Source: Cyclina sinensis (taxonomy: Eukaryota; Mollusca; Bivalvia; Venerida; Veneridae). From it: DNA of 64,000 nucleotides. The notes below the pieces were generated by a model. It was given only the letters and a program-made list of their open reading frames with translations, made no database searches and was not told the origin of the DNA. Each line of letters starts with the position of its first letter. The first letter of the stretch is position 1. The translations under genes and the position numbers were made by a program. Positions 47,455 to 60,082 of the stretch are shown here, one piece after another. The DNA lies in NCBI GenBank assembly GCA_012932295.1, contig JAAONU010000008.1, positions 34,152,949 through 34,216,948 on the forward strand, written 5' to 3'.

Positions 47455-48235
47455 AGATTCGGTTTCACCCCAAGACTTTTCCTCACCAAGAGATTTCACC
47501 CAAATAATTTTCCTCCCAAGACTTTTCTCCCCCAGGTTTATTATAAAAGACATTTCACTCCCAAAATATAATACGTACTCAGATGTTGATCTATCTTTAT
47601 ATTTCTGGTTTATTTTTAGATTTATAATTATACATATTCTTACGAACATGAAAGTCCGTAACAGAACGATACATTGCATCTTAGAATACACAACCCAGAG
47701 CGGGATTCGAACTTCGAACTCCCGCGTGAAACGCCAACGCTCTAACCACTGAGCCCTTACGCAGTTGTCAGAGGTTATATTTTTACAATTATAGGTAGGT
47801 GTGCACTAGACCGTAAAACGTCCCCTCTTGAGATAGTCATCATTTATGACGAGGGATGACTAAGTGATTATAATTTATTTCATAAAATACAACTAATTTT
47901 ATAACTTATATATTATTTTAAATTAAAAATAAGAAATATAACTTACATATGAATGATTTATACACGATTTTTTTTGCATTTAATAGTTATTTCAATAACT
48001 TTTCAATTCAAATTATGATATAAAAATATTCTTTAAGTTGATTTTGGTTATTAAATATATATTTCATAACATGATATCATGGATATGCTATTTTAAAACT
48101 TTATAATAAATGTGTTTTGGAGGTGAAAAGTCTCAGTAAATAAAGACTTTTCACCCTCATTTTGGGAGTGAAATGTGTTGGGAGGAAACATCTTTGGAGG
48201 AAAAGTTTTGAGGGTGAAACGTCTGTCAACCGACT
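47455..48235. repeat. Long inverted-repeat element with a tRNA-like core
   Basis: The left arm GTTTCACCCCAAGACTTTTC to ATTTCACTCCCAAAAT (47460-47570) is complemented by the right arm at 48120-48230 (ATTTTGGGAGTGAAAT to GAGGGTGAAACGTC). Within it, minus-strand 47700-47760 reads GGGCTCAGTGGTTAGAGCG and GTTCGAATCCCGC, a tRNA-derived SINE head. Confidence 0.65.
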
Positions 48236-48439
48236 AAATCTATACTGAAATATAGAGGCACGAAATTGCCAAATACACCCAAATTTACCCAAATACAATT
48301 GAAAATATTTTTCAATAGTAATGAAAGACGGAATTTAAACAAATAGGTATTGTATGTGTCTAAGTATGTGTCTACAAGGTACAGATTAACTAGAAAATAA
48401 ATATAAAAAGCCAGATATTTGGATATTCAGTCACTCATT

Positions 48440-50660
48440 GGAAATATTCCCTCAGCGAAAACATCAATGTAACATTAAGTTCCATCCCAAGTTTAGACAG
48501 CCTTGAACACTCGAGTCCTTTTGAACTGCTAAATATCCCTGTCTCCAGCAATCACGGCAATTTCAGAAATTTCTCAGGCTCACACCTCAACTTCCAAAAG
48601 GAAAACTCCTTCTCATTGCCGTTGGAAAAGGTTACATGAAAGCACAAAAATATCTGGGTCGCAGGTGACCTGAATCTTCCAAATATGAACTGAGATGCTA
48701 TAAGCCCAACCTCGGATTGTAGACATCCCTCTTATTACAGGAACGTTACAGAATGAATTAATTACTGAAACTAATCTCAACCTAATGGTAAAATTGCCAA
48801 TCAGAGAAAACAATACCCTTGAACTATTTTGTATATTATTTGGTTATGATATAAACTAGACAACACAAGTGTTCTATCAATGACTATATTGAGAAGACTG
48901 ATTTTAAACACAATGCAAGCTGCGGTTTAACAGACCGTACAATTAACTCATGAATATGTTTGTAAAATCATGTTGTTATCGAATCAGAATTAACCTAATA
49001 CAACATCTTTCTCACAACACACCCACTCTGGTAATACGCATAAACATCATGCCAGGCATCAGTGACCATAACATGGTCTAAATAAGGGTGAACACATCAG
49101 CAAAAATCAGTTATCAAAAGCCTAACAAAATTCCACTACACAAACAGGCAAACTGGGAGGGATTCAAGCAATCTGTCTTAAGTTACCACCAAAATATGCT
49201 TAAGGAGGACAAAAACTAATTCTCAAAAGTCAGCACAGAACTCCTATGGGTCAATTTTTCATCCAGATTAAATGAGCTTACAGAACAATTCATACCAACA
49301 AAACTGTCCTCCATTAGAGACAAACACCCTTGGGTTAACCAACAACTTAAAAGACTCATTAGAGGGCGTGACAGAGCCTTAAAAAAAACAAAGAAAAGCA
49401 AATAACTCGAGGAATGGTAAATCAATCTTATACCTTAAACATCCGGTAAAAAAGAGAACTAAAGAGACTTATCAACAATACCTCGAAGATATCCTTAATA
49501 TCAATCAATCGGATGCGACTGTCAGCACAAAACCAAACACAAAGAAGTTATATTCCGTCTCAAGCATTCAAAACAAGATTCAGCATCACTCCCACCTCTC
49601 AAATCTCAAAACAAGCTACACCATGGCACTGTTTCAAAAGCAACTGTACTAAATAATTATTTCCAATCTGTGTTTAGTATAAGTCACCTTTAAATCTTGT
49701 CCCTTACTGTAAAATGAAACTCCAGGATATATGATGGAAATCAAATCTCAACACCTGGTGATAACAATGGAAGTTTCAAATAATGCCAATGGTATTGAAA
49801 AACTCCTGATTAACTTACATTTGTATTTTGTAAAACCCTAGAACACATTGTCTCTTCATCAATCATGAAACATTTTACAAACCTGGGCATTCTATACCAC
49901 ATTCAACATGGCTTTCGTGAAAAAAGGATCCTGTGTTTGCCTACTTATAATGCTAGTAAAAGGCAATTGTATGTAAGTCTGTAGCAAGAAACAAGTAGGC
50001 CTAATCATATAGGATTTTAGTAAAGCTTTCGACAAGGTGAGCCATGAAAACACTTTTTAAAAATGCATTACTATCGCATAAGATGTCAAACACTTATATG
50101 GATCAAAAGCTTACTAAATGATAGGCACCAAATTGTAGTATTAGATGGATTCATTTCTGAAGCCAAACCGGTTACCTCTTGAGTCCCCAAGGGGTCGGTG
50201 CTCGGAACCCTTCTCTTTCTTGCATATATAAATGACCTCCAGCAGACGTCCAATCAAAGTTCGTCTTTTTGCTGATGACATTGCTGTATACCTAACTTTG
50301 ACATCAGGTCAGTATTCAGAAACCTTTCAAAAAGACTTACATACGTTAGAAAAGCGGGAGTTGTATTGGAACAAAGTGTTCAACCCAACCAAATGTCAAG
50401 TTATTTCCACGTATCAATGACTCTCTTCATGGAACTATTTTAGAGGCAGTAACATCGGCCAAATACCTAGGTTGGGATATATCAAACGACCTCTCATGGG
50501 ACGAGCACATAAACAGGTCTACTAAAAAGCAGATCAAACCCTTGGTTCCCCAATTGGTTCCGAAATGTAAAGGTTAATTCAGAACCCCTTAAGGACATGG
50601 CGCACAAGACCCTTTTGCGAACCACAACAAGAATATGCATCCGAAGTCTGGTCCCCCGAA
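48440..50660 (+). pseudogene. Second decayed non-LTR retrotransposon (endonuclease plus reverse transcriptase)
   Basis: In order: endonuclease pieces VAGDLNLPNMN and MPGISDHNMV; a linker EQFIPTKLSSIRDKHPWVNQ; reverse transcriptase pieces EHIVSSSIMKHF, NLGILYHIQHGFRE, FSKAFDKVSH, VPKGSVLGTLLFLAYINDLQ, FADDIAVYLT and VFNPTKCQVIS. It is broken by many stops and frame changes. The order and motifs fit CR1/Jockey-like ORF2. Confidence 0.85.
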
Positions 50661-50835
50661 TATGTAACGATTTGCCACAATAACGATTCGCCACAGAAAT
50701 TCACGATTCGCCACAAGTCAGTTAACGGTTCGCCACTAAGTAATAACGATTCGCCACAGTTTTCAAAAAGTGTTAGGAGTATACATTTTAATCAATTAAC
50801 GGTTCGCCACAAAGTAATAACGATTCGCCACAGTT
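50655..50835. repeat. Minisatellite of ACGATTCGCCACA units
   Basis: About seven irregularly spaced copies of ACGRTTCGCCACA, joined by AGTAATA or AGTCAGTTA spacers. It directly abuts the 3' end of the decayed retrotransposon. Confidence 0.85.
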
Positions 50836-51690
50836 TTCAAAATTGAAATATAATTACAAATTGATGAATTTGTATGTGTGTGTGTGTTATGCAATTTACT
50901 TTTTCACATTTAAGTGTGCAGTTTTATTATAAATTTATGCTAAATGAATGAATTGCTTTTGCTTTGTTTTCTTAATTATTATGCGAGTATAACATGAAAA
51001 ATGCAAGTTGTCCTTTAACAAACTCTCATTTTTTTCTATTGCAGAAAAAAGTTCATGTCTACACATATATGTAACAAGTTGAACAATCAACTGACTTTAT
51101 TGAGTAATGGGAAAAGTCCATGCCATGCATGGATACATTGATTATATTTTATTTCTACATTCATAATTTCTTTTTTATAAAATAAAACCTTTACTGAATA
51201 TAACTTTAGATATTTCTAAAATTGTCCTTGTTCACTCTGGCCTGTAGATGTGAACATTCGTAACGCATACAAATTTTATTTATTCCTTCATTGGTCTTGT
51301 CCATTATATATATCAGAACACATTTTAAAGCATATATACAATTAGTAAATAAAACAGACTTCACTATTATAAGTTCACTAGCTCGTGAAGATTCGTACTG
51401 ATTAAATCTTAAGTAATTCTCACATTGTTCAGTTGTTCTTGTTTATATATATATATATTTTCTTTTAAAGTATATATACATTTAATTTACAAAACACTCT
51501 TCACTATTCGTATGTTCACTCAAGCTGGTCCGAAGCAATGTGAACACTTTTTTCAAAAGGTCGCTGGTCTGAAATTCACCTCCCTCCCCCACGCGACGGC
51601 GGTGAACTCAAACACTTCTCTGAATGGCTTTTGTCATTTTTGTTTGCGCACGTTTAATTTTACCTTCCCTCACTAGTCGAACCTGAAGCT

Positions 51691-54178
51691 TCATGTCATT
51701 GGCCTCGGAAAACAGTAATGATAACGTAAGGTAGAACGGTAGGTTTCCCTCCCTGGCTCCTTGTTTAACTTGTTGTACCAGCCCTCGCAGTCATTGTTGG
51801 TACCAACTGTCCGCGAGTACTGGCGCCATTCCTCTACTGCCCAGACGTCACTGCGAAGCCAAGTCACATCTCCGTAGTTGAAGAATCTATCAGTCTGGGC
51901 CGTTCTGTTCTTTCTTCTCAGCTTCCTGACGGCCGGCTCGATGTCTCCAGATGGTATAAGCGGAAGTGCAAAAGTCTTCCGTATAAGACGATATACATCG
52001 TCCTTGTTGTTGTATGCGGTCTGTAAGAAAGAGAGCACATAAGTGGCTTATAAAAATATATCTAATATAATATTAAAGTAGAATCGTGCACAATGAGGTG
52101 ATGGTCCAGCTTTTTTAATCTATTATAAAGATATGTTTATGGATGATGGATAACGAGCTATCATAATAACGTGTTTGGAAAAGTATATAAATTTTTCAAA
52201 TTTTTTGAAATAATTTTCTTATAATAAAGTATGAAATAGCTGAAATCTTAAATTCAAATTGTTACGGTCCAAACCAAAAGAGTAACAAACTTTTAAACAA
52301 TAACAGAGATTTATTCTAAAACAAATTACTAAAGTATTAAAGGGGCTGTGCTCCAGATGACAAAAAAAGAAAGTTTTCTTGTATTATAAATTTCTTGTAA
52401 TATTTATGACTAATGCTTAAAAAAATAACTTACTGACAAAAAATAAGTCAAATAATTACATTATAAATAGATTTTTTTCCCTTTTAAAGTGCTATACCGT
52501 AACGGGACGGTATAACTATATCGTATAATATTTAAAGTAAATATCTGTAATATCACATACGGCGATGGTGATGACAGTAAAAGCGTTGTAAATATTTTGT
52601 TAACATGAGGGTCCAGAGTTCAAATCAGGCTGGAGCGAAAATATTTTTTTATTCTATTTTGACTTTTATAATCAGTTTTGAAGTAAAATATTATGTCGTT
52701 ATAATCTCACGGCATCTAAATATATAATTTATGAAAAAAAAATTTAATGTCAAATCTGGAGTACAGTCTCTTTAAAGTTCAATTACATAGAGTCACAAAG
52801 AAAATGTTTTTTACAGTACCTGGATTTAGTGTAGTCCTAAAATAAATTAATAATCCTGTCCGACCCTGGAAGTGATAAATGTCTTAAACTCTTAATCACT
52901 GTTGAAGCATTTTCCACAAAAGTCCTAAAAGTATTCCTACAAATTGTTGGAAAGTTGAATTTATTCCTCGCACAGTAAAGTTAAAAATATTTCCAAATAT
53001 AACAGTCACTGATGAACATTTAATCCAATATTTTAGGACCAAAGTTACCTCAAGACCCCGCTTCAAGAAACTCTCTGACTTTTATATATACAAAGAAAAT
53101 ACTAGAAGCAACATAATCTAGACTGTTCATGAAAAACCAAAACAAATCTCCAATCTTCTAAATATAGCCACAATGATATATTTATGGAAATTTCTAGAAA
53201 GCCCTAAGACTCAGGTAAATTTAGTTTTATTGATAAGTTCTAAAAATAGAACTGTACATACACTATTATCTCATGTACACATAACAGAATCGCGTAGAAT
53301 GAAGTGATGGATGATGTTTGATATGCCGTCATGTCAACGTTTACAAAAAATGTGTATATTTCTCACATTAAGTTATGCGATAGCTTAAATTAGTCATTAA
53401 ATTCGATTCGTGTAGAATGAATCAATCGTCTAGTCTTTCTTTAACTATTATAAAGATATGTTCATGGATGATGTAACGAGAATTTAAATCTATCATTTAC
53501 CTGATATCCAGTAATTAGTTTCTAATTACTAGTTTAGCAATTTTACAGTCAGTTTCTATTTATTTCATAATTTATTTAAAATACATAAATGATTGAAATA
53601 AGTATGAACACGGTCTATCGAATTTTCATTTGTATCAGAATTATTGTAACACTGGGACTTATTGAAATATTTCGTTTATTTCTGCATTATAGCATGCGAA
53701 ATAAAAATAATGTCTCTCGAGTAGTCCTCATCAACCTGAAAAGCACGGACACGAATTATGATAAATGAAAATACAAATTGTGGTCACATACTGACATTAA
53801 ATGGATTAAATTTATTTTGTTTCTGAAAATCATTTGATATATTTTCCCTGATCATTTATTAACTGTGGTATCTTCTTACTTTACGTATGCGTAAATAAAG
53901 AAGTAAAATGTGCAGCAAACTTTGTTGTTAAATTTGGCTGTGTCCCGTCCTTTTCCATATCACATCATGATGACTTTCATGAATATAATCGCCATCGTTA
54001 TAATATTCATCACCCGTCCTATAAAAATCATCCGATAAAAAGCTTTAAAGGAGTCGCATACCTCGAAGTCTTGATCTTGTGGGTCGGACAGCCGAATACC
54101 AGTTAGTGCACGGCTGGCTATCATGTAGAGCGCATGTGTGGATGACCGGGATGCCTGTGGTAGGTCTGCGTCATCCAT
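51691..54178 (-). CDS. MULE-transposase-derived two-exon gene candidate
   Basis: Exon 1 (54178-54062, 39 codons, MDDADLPQASRSSTHALYMI...) ends with a GTATGC donor in phase 0. Exon 2 (52020-51691) starts after TTTCTTACAG in phase 0. Exon 2 reads RLIRKTFALPLIPSGDIEPA, RFFNYGDVTWL, VWAVEEWRQYSRTVGTNNDC and EGWYNKLNK, the C-terminal part of MULE-type transposases (the R-T-N-N-x-x-E-G-W-H signature, here GTNNDCEGWY). The catalytic core is absent. The exon pairing is inferred from phase alone. It may be a domesticated or dead fragment. A TTAA MITE lies in the intron at 52341-52771. Confidence 0.5.
52341..52771. mobile_element. TTAA-flanked MITE with tRNA-like interior (copy B)
   Basis: TTAA at 52337-52340 and 52772-52775. 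Inverted ends are AGGGGCTGTGCTCCAGAT and, from the right, AGAGACTGTACTCCAGAT. The interior matches copy A at 38314 in the opposite orientation, including CAGAGTTCAAATCAGGCTGG. Confidence 0.85.
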
Positions 54179-57100
54179 GTTAGTGTTGACGTCAGCTAGA
54201 TGACCGGGGCTGGATCGTACACGTCAGCATGTGCTCTCGCCTTCACCTGTATAAAAGTGAAAAGAGTTAAAGCCGTTACCAGTGTGACTGTTATTGTCAT
54301 TATTTCAAGCTGTGCTCATCAAAGTGAGTGAAGAATTTTTTAAAGACGGAACTGAATAAAATATATCTAAATGTTAACACGTGTAAATATTCACAATACA
54401 TGCTAATGCTCATATTGAAATAAATACACCAATCAATAAATCATTCATACTTATATAACAAGCTGCAAACAAGGTATCTTTGAACTTTCAATCAATGTAC
54501 CTTTTTATAGTTATATTGAAGGAATATGATTATCACTTTAAAGATTTAATGTACAATTTAAAAAACACACAATTTTGATTGATGTACCATCGATAGATGT
54601 GATATTTTCGGTATTCACATTTTCCACATCCATAATGATATAAATATGCGAGATTTGGTTTAAACAATATTTTATTCAGATTCTTTGCATGTACAATTAA
54701 TCATATTTACAACAAACATTTAGGATTGCGTAGAAAGCTGTAAGCTTGTTTGAAACTCTCTCCTTGGTAATAACATGCGAGATTTTATAATAATGAAGCT
54801 ATTATAAACCAAGATTTTTTTTCCAAATATTAAATTTTCATCAAATTACCAAACAAATATAAATGAAAAACATAATCGATGATAATTTAAGACTTATGTG
54901 ATGATCATCACATCACATAAGAAATTGATTCCATTTAGAGTAGATAAAATACATAAACAGTTGTACACATTACCGAAAAATGTTGCGTTTCGGTTGCTTT
55001 GTTTAAATGTCAATGATACACAGCATTGGAGATATTGTTGTAGGGCGAGTAGATAATCAGTCAATCAACAAGACGAAGTAGATCCCTACAAATTGGTCCC
55101 AGACGGACACGAGTACCCACAGCCAAGCATATCCATCGGTGAGCCGGTGATGGTAAATCCGTGATCTTTCAAAACTGCCAACCCCGATCTGAAGGTAAAC
55201 AAAAATATAATCCACTACATTAAAATTTCTGGACATACCGAAGAAGATCTTGTAATTCATTCATTTTTCCAAAATCGGACTGAGAACTGAAAATAACATT
55301 CTTAACAATATGCTTCTTAAGACATACATCAAAGAAAACTAAGCAGTTGTATTCATTTTCTATTTAATTTGAAACATCTATCTATCTGATTTGAAATTAT
55401 TTTTTAACAAAATATGCTAGTGTCTAAGAACAGGTTCATACTGTATTAGGAAATACAAGAACCACTGGTGTCAGTAGTGGTATGAATCCTGGTGTATCAT
55501 ATACACTTAAGAGTAAACTCATTGAAGAAAAACAAAGATCTGCGAAATATTTTACTTATTCCAGGTTATTCTTTTTTTTCTCTCATCTAAATGCACGTCT
55601 ACGTACGCACACACACAATGATTACGCACTTAAGCACACACACATTTCCTGTATCATCAATGTATCTGTTTAAAGACACAACAATGTAAATCAAAATAAC
55701 TTACGGTATCAACTTTAACACAGACAAAACTTAAATGTTTTTAAAGTGCTTGCTTTAATGTCTTTTCTTTCAAATAAATATTTTAATTTTCGTCAGGGCA
55801 TGGACACATTGAGATGAATGCAGTAAACTGGGGCAAATTTCCAAATTGCTGTAGGATTCAGCGCTTAAATACGTATCAAGGAAATGCGGTTTCAAATCTT
55901 ACAGGACAGCAGTATGCGCACAGTCCTGCACTGACCACCACAAATTATGTGTATATCATAATTTCGTTTGGCTGAATGACAATGTAATGTAGCGTAATGA
56001 TATATTTTAACATGCCGGGACTGTATATCATCAGAGCCTTAATTGAGACCCTGATATCATTATTGATATTTTCAACATTCCTCTGCTACAATTGTAGTAG
56101 AGTGTTTTGTGTGTGTGTGTTTTTATATGTTTTAACATGTAAGTGTACTGGTTGCAGAGAGGTTGAGTTGTCTGAGATGACAGTGATTATCAAAGACGAC
56201 AACGAAATCAGAAATTCTATTTTTAGTAATATTATGTTTATGCCTGAGTAATCATGTGAAAGAATCTTAGTATTTGATTCGTTAGATAGGTTGTTGGGGT
56301 ATCACATGATTGAGTAGTAATCTGCTTTAGTTTCGCGGTCAATTGAAGCAGTTCGCCAGTAGTTGTTGGGAAGGGAATACATGTTTCTTTTGTTAGCAAT
56401 ATTCTTTGTAATAGTTTACAATGATTAGGAGGGAATGGTTCTAGAGGTAATTCTTGTTGTTGCCGTTGTCAAGATTGAGTTTGGATCTGTCTTTCGCGAG
56501 ATTCTTTTATTCGTTGTAAAATAATCGTCGGTTTTCGCGTGTTGATGTTTCTTGAACAGTTCTGTCGTTTGGTTTTGCGCGCTGCCAAATTATCTGCTAA
56601 CACTTTGCATGACTCTTATGGTGTTTGGTTCTTTGCAGCTGGTGTGACATCTCTTCCGAGCACTGCACAGGCACCCCAGATGGTTGTGTGTGAGGAGTGA
56701 GGCCCTGGGACTCATTTTTTTGAGGGCACTAGATGTTTTGTCTAACTGACAAGGATATGTGAAGATGTATAATGTAATGTGTTTGTTTGTATGTTACTTT
56801 AATGTACGAATTAAAGAACAGCACTCGGGTTAACCTTCATAAGATGTTAACAGCGAATAACTATATCAGACAGAATGGACAGACACATGCCTAGTATTTT
56901 AAGGTCTTATGATTATATTCATGTTAATATTGCTATATTGTTTTTAAAGAATTCTTTCACCAGTACACTTAAAACACAAGGTTTATGATTGTTATTCTTT
57001 ATATATTTTCAGATCGTTTGTTTGGAAATCATTATAAAAAAATAGGAATAAATTGGAAGCGAACTGTATAATTGGGTGTTCTCTTCGCACAAACGACCAA

Positions 57101-57630
57101 AGAACCCGCGTTACCCCTTGAATTTATATACAAATATTGTGTAAATTCGCATGGGTTATACAATATGCTCCCAGAACAAAATACACGATGTGACCAAACA
57201 GTAAGAAAGATGTAATCAGCCACTAAAGTAAGCATAATGTCAACTGCAAAACTGCACAACACATTTTGATACCAGGGGGCGCACGTTCGTAGTTTTCACG
57301 GAAGATAGCGGAAATCTCCGGCCTATGATAATTGTTAGATTTCTATACATATTCGGAGATTCTCGGTATCTACTTGAACATAGCGCCCCCTGTTGTGAAA
57401 ATGTGACTTACAATTTTGAATTGACATTATGCGTTTTACATTTTGACTAGTGCCTGATAACATTTTCTTTATTGGTTGATGCATTACAAATGAACCAAGA
57501 TAGCCACGGCATAATGAAATACACCATTACGCTACATTGAACTGTCATATAGTCAAATGACAATATGGCATAACCATCATATGGCCTAAACAGCATAAAA
57601 GTTGTAACTTCCAGCAAGCATGGTATCATT
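54179..57630. other. AT-rich stretch with no recognisable gene
   Basis: Short open frames on both strands show no family motif. One minus-strand interval (55057-55195) has an acceptor-like CAG and an open frame, but I could not assign it. Confidence 0.5.
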
Positions 57631-57635
57631 GTCTA

Positions 57636-58200
57636 TGGTGGCTGATTTGTGCCATGTCGTATGAGCGTTTTTTCGGGGCGAAAATGTGAAAACACAAAAA
57701 TACTTTTATCGCGTGGCAGGGCGAAAACCCGCCACGCGAAAACACGAAGAATTGTATCTTTGGCGTGTTTTCGCCAGGCAACCTTTCGCACCGCATCACG
57801 AAAACACACCACATTCCATGAGTCATGTCTCTACCAACAGTTTGTCGTATCTTCGCATGGCGGGGCAAAAACCCGCCACGCGAAAATTCGATAAATCATA
57901 ACTTTATCACGTTTTCGCGTGGCGACCTTTCGCCCCGCAACGCGAAAACGCGCCACATTCTATCTGTGTTTTTACCTTCAAATTGTCGTGTCTTCGCCTG
58001 GCGGGTCGAAAATAAAAAGACAAGACAAATTAAAGGTAAAACCCGACACATAGAATGTAGCGTGTTATCGTATGGCGGAGCGAGAGGTCGCCAGCGAAAA
58101 CACGAAAAACTTATAATTTGTCGTGTTTTCGCCTGGCGACCTTTCGCCCCGCCATACAAAGATACGACAAACTTTAGGTACAGACACGGCAAATAGTGTG
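57636..58200. repeat. CG-rich hairpin cluster
   Basis: Repeated modules CGTGTTTTCGCNTGGCG, ACCTTTCGCCCCGC and CACGCGAAAACACG. Each module can pair with itself as a ~45-nt hairpin with the CCTTTCGCC part in the loop region. Modules alternate in orientation and are joined by ACGACAAACT and TAGGTA linkers. The left end matches the fragment at 25185 in reverse. Confidence 0.75.
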
Positions 58201-60080
58201 TTTAGGATGCCTCTTCTAATTTGTAGTGCTTACGATACCAGTTTCCTCTGAATCACTACAACTTCTGTATAAAAGCATGTTAGTACAAGACAAGTTTCTA
58301 GTTACATTCATTATGACCGAAAATACTCGTTAATTTGCTTTTTAAAAACGTCTGAAACTGTATCATTTTCGGCACGTGTGTTTACGATACCATAGCGGCT
58401 CTTGAAATTTGCGTAAGTAAATATCATTTTCAGGAAAAATCTACAAAAGCATTTAAAAAGAAGATTACACCTTACACTTGGTAATATCGCCTGCGCTATA
58501 TTTCCAGGTTATTCATCCAGTAACAGCAAAGTTATCCAAATAAACATATCAAAATCTCTGCGCTGAGTGCAACTACGATACCCAAAAAGTCTCGTGGGAT
58601 GGCCACCCTGCTATACAGGGGAAGTCAAATTGACGCAGGAATTTAACATGATTACTTTAATCAACGTTTGGCTAATTAGTGTGCGAAGTGAGCGCTTAAA
58701 CGCACACCTAAAATGTGCCCAAGTCTCCACTCAGCAATGTCGGTATAAAGCTATAGTGGAAACAGATAAAAAGATAAGATAAGAGAAGAAAAAAAGAATA
58801 AAGTATGGCTTACCTTGTTCGTATTTGTACCATTTTGTGATATATCATGTTTAATTCTTACGCAATGATCCGTAAAACGGTATATATTGAAAATGTATTA
58901 AGTCAATGTGTAATGACTACGAGACTCCTGTTGTGTATAAATTGTCATTGAACATCTTCTGTAAAAAAAGCATACATAAAATCACTTCAGGTTTTGTTGT
59001 TGTTGTTGTCGTTGGATTTGTTTGTTTTTTGTTCTTTTCATGTTGTTGCTGTTTTTTGTATTTTTGTGCCTTTTTTCTGAGCTAAGACGTTTTTTATGTA
59101 GGCTTTGTCAGCGAGAGTACATGGATTATATTGCTAAAGTGATCGTTCGGTATTTAACAATCTTTATTCATTTGGATTTGGATATGTTTAATTAAATATG
59201 CACATGTATTTTAGAACACACTTTTTTGAGCTTTCAGTGTTAAAAATTTGCAGAAGAGCTTAGCGCTCACGTTGAATCAGAATTCTCCGACAGTATATAG
59301 AACTTGCTGTCAAAAATCGTCTCAGTTAAGTCATTCCCAGAGTAAGAATTTGTTTCTCTGCGGTTTTTATTTATTAATGCTAGATATGTTTATGTACTCA
59401 GTGAATTATTTTTGTAACCCTTTAGAATTTTATTTTGCTATAACAGAAACGAAAAGTCTAAAACAAATATCTTTATTCACTAAGGTTTACAAACAGACTT
59501 ATTTTAAGTAACAGAACGTGTAATGAAAGTATATGTCTTTTAAAATTTACTGGTCCAAATACACTACCTGAAAAAGGGGCCTATGAACTCAATGGTCTAG
59601 CTGTCTGGATTTCTTCAAGTTTTCTTTTGGACACTGCGCAGAACAATAAACTTGTCAGTTACAATACAGACGACGCTTACTATCATGTTACAATGCCGTC
59701 CCCTTTTTTACGTTTATAGAAAAGAACATTATGTATACTTTAAAATATTTGTGTAACAATGTCATGCGGTTAATCTTTTTGCCTGTCTGTCAGTCTGTAT
59801 GTACAGTATGTATTATTTTGTCCAAAATTTTGAAGACAGACCATGTGCAAAGTCATCCTGTAAGTTTCACATTTTTACGACATAGTCAAAGATGAAAGAA
59901 TGCTACATACAAACGGAAGCACTACTTACCTACTGGCCACATAACATATACGAGATACGGTAAAATATTAAAGTAATGTGTTAATATTAATTTAATGCTC
60001 TTTACTAAATATTTTTCGCAAAATTAATTAAATATGTGGACAGACTGCTTGCCGTGAGCAACCCTCCGTAAAATTGTGAA
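58201..60080. other. Intergenic; contains the right copy of a diverged duplication
   Basis: The tract 59255-59940 matches 23.39-24.8 kb in order and orientation. No gene is seen. Confidence 0.6.
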
Positions 60081-60082
60081 TT

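Noticed and set aside
47695..47765. Possible tRNA gene on the minus strand
   Set aside because: B box is present but no cloverleaf closes; lies within an inverted-repeat element.
55057..55260. Minus-strand open frame with an acceptor-like CAG and a second open frame overlapping it
   Set aside because: No family motif I could defend and no matching donor or neighbouring exon.
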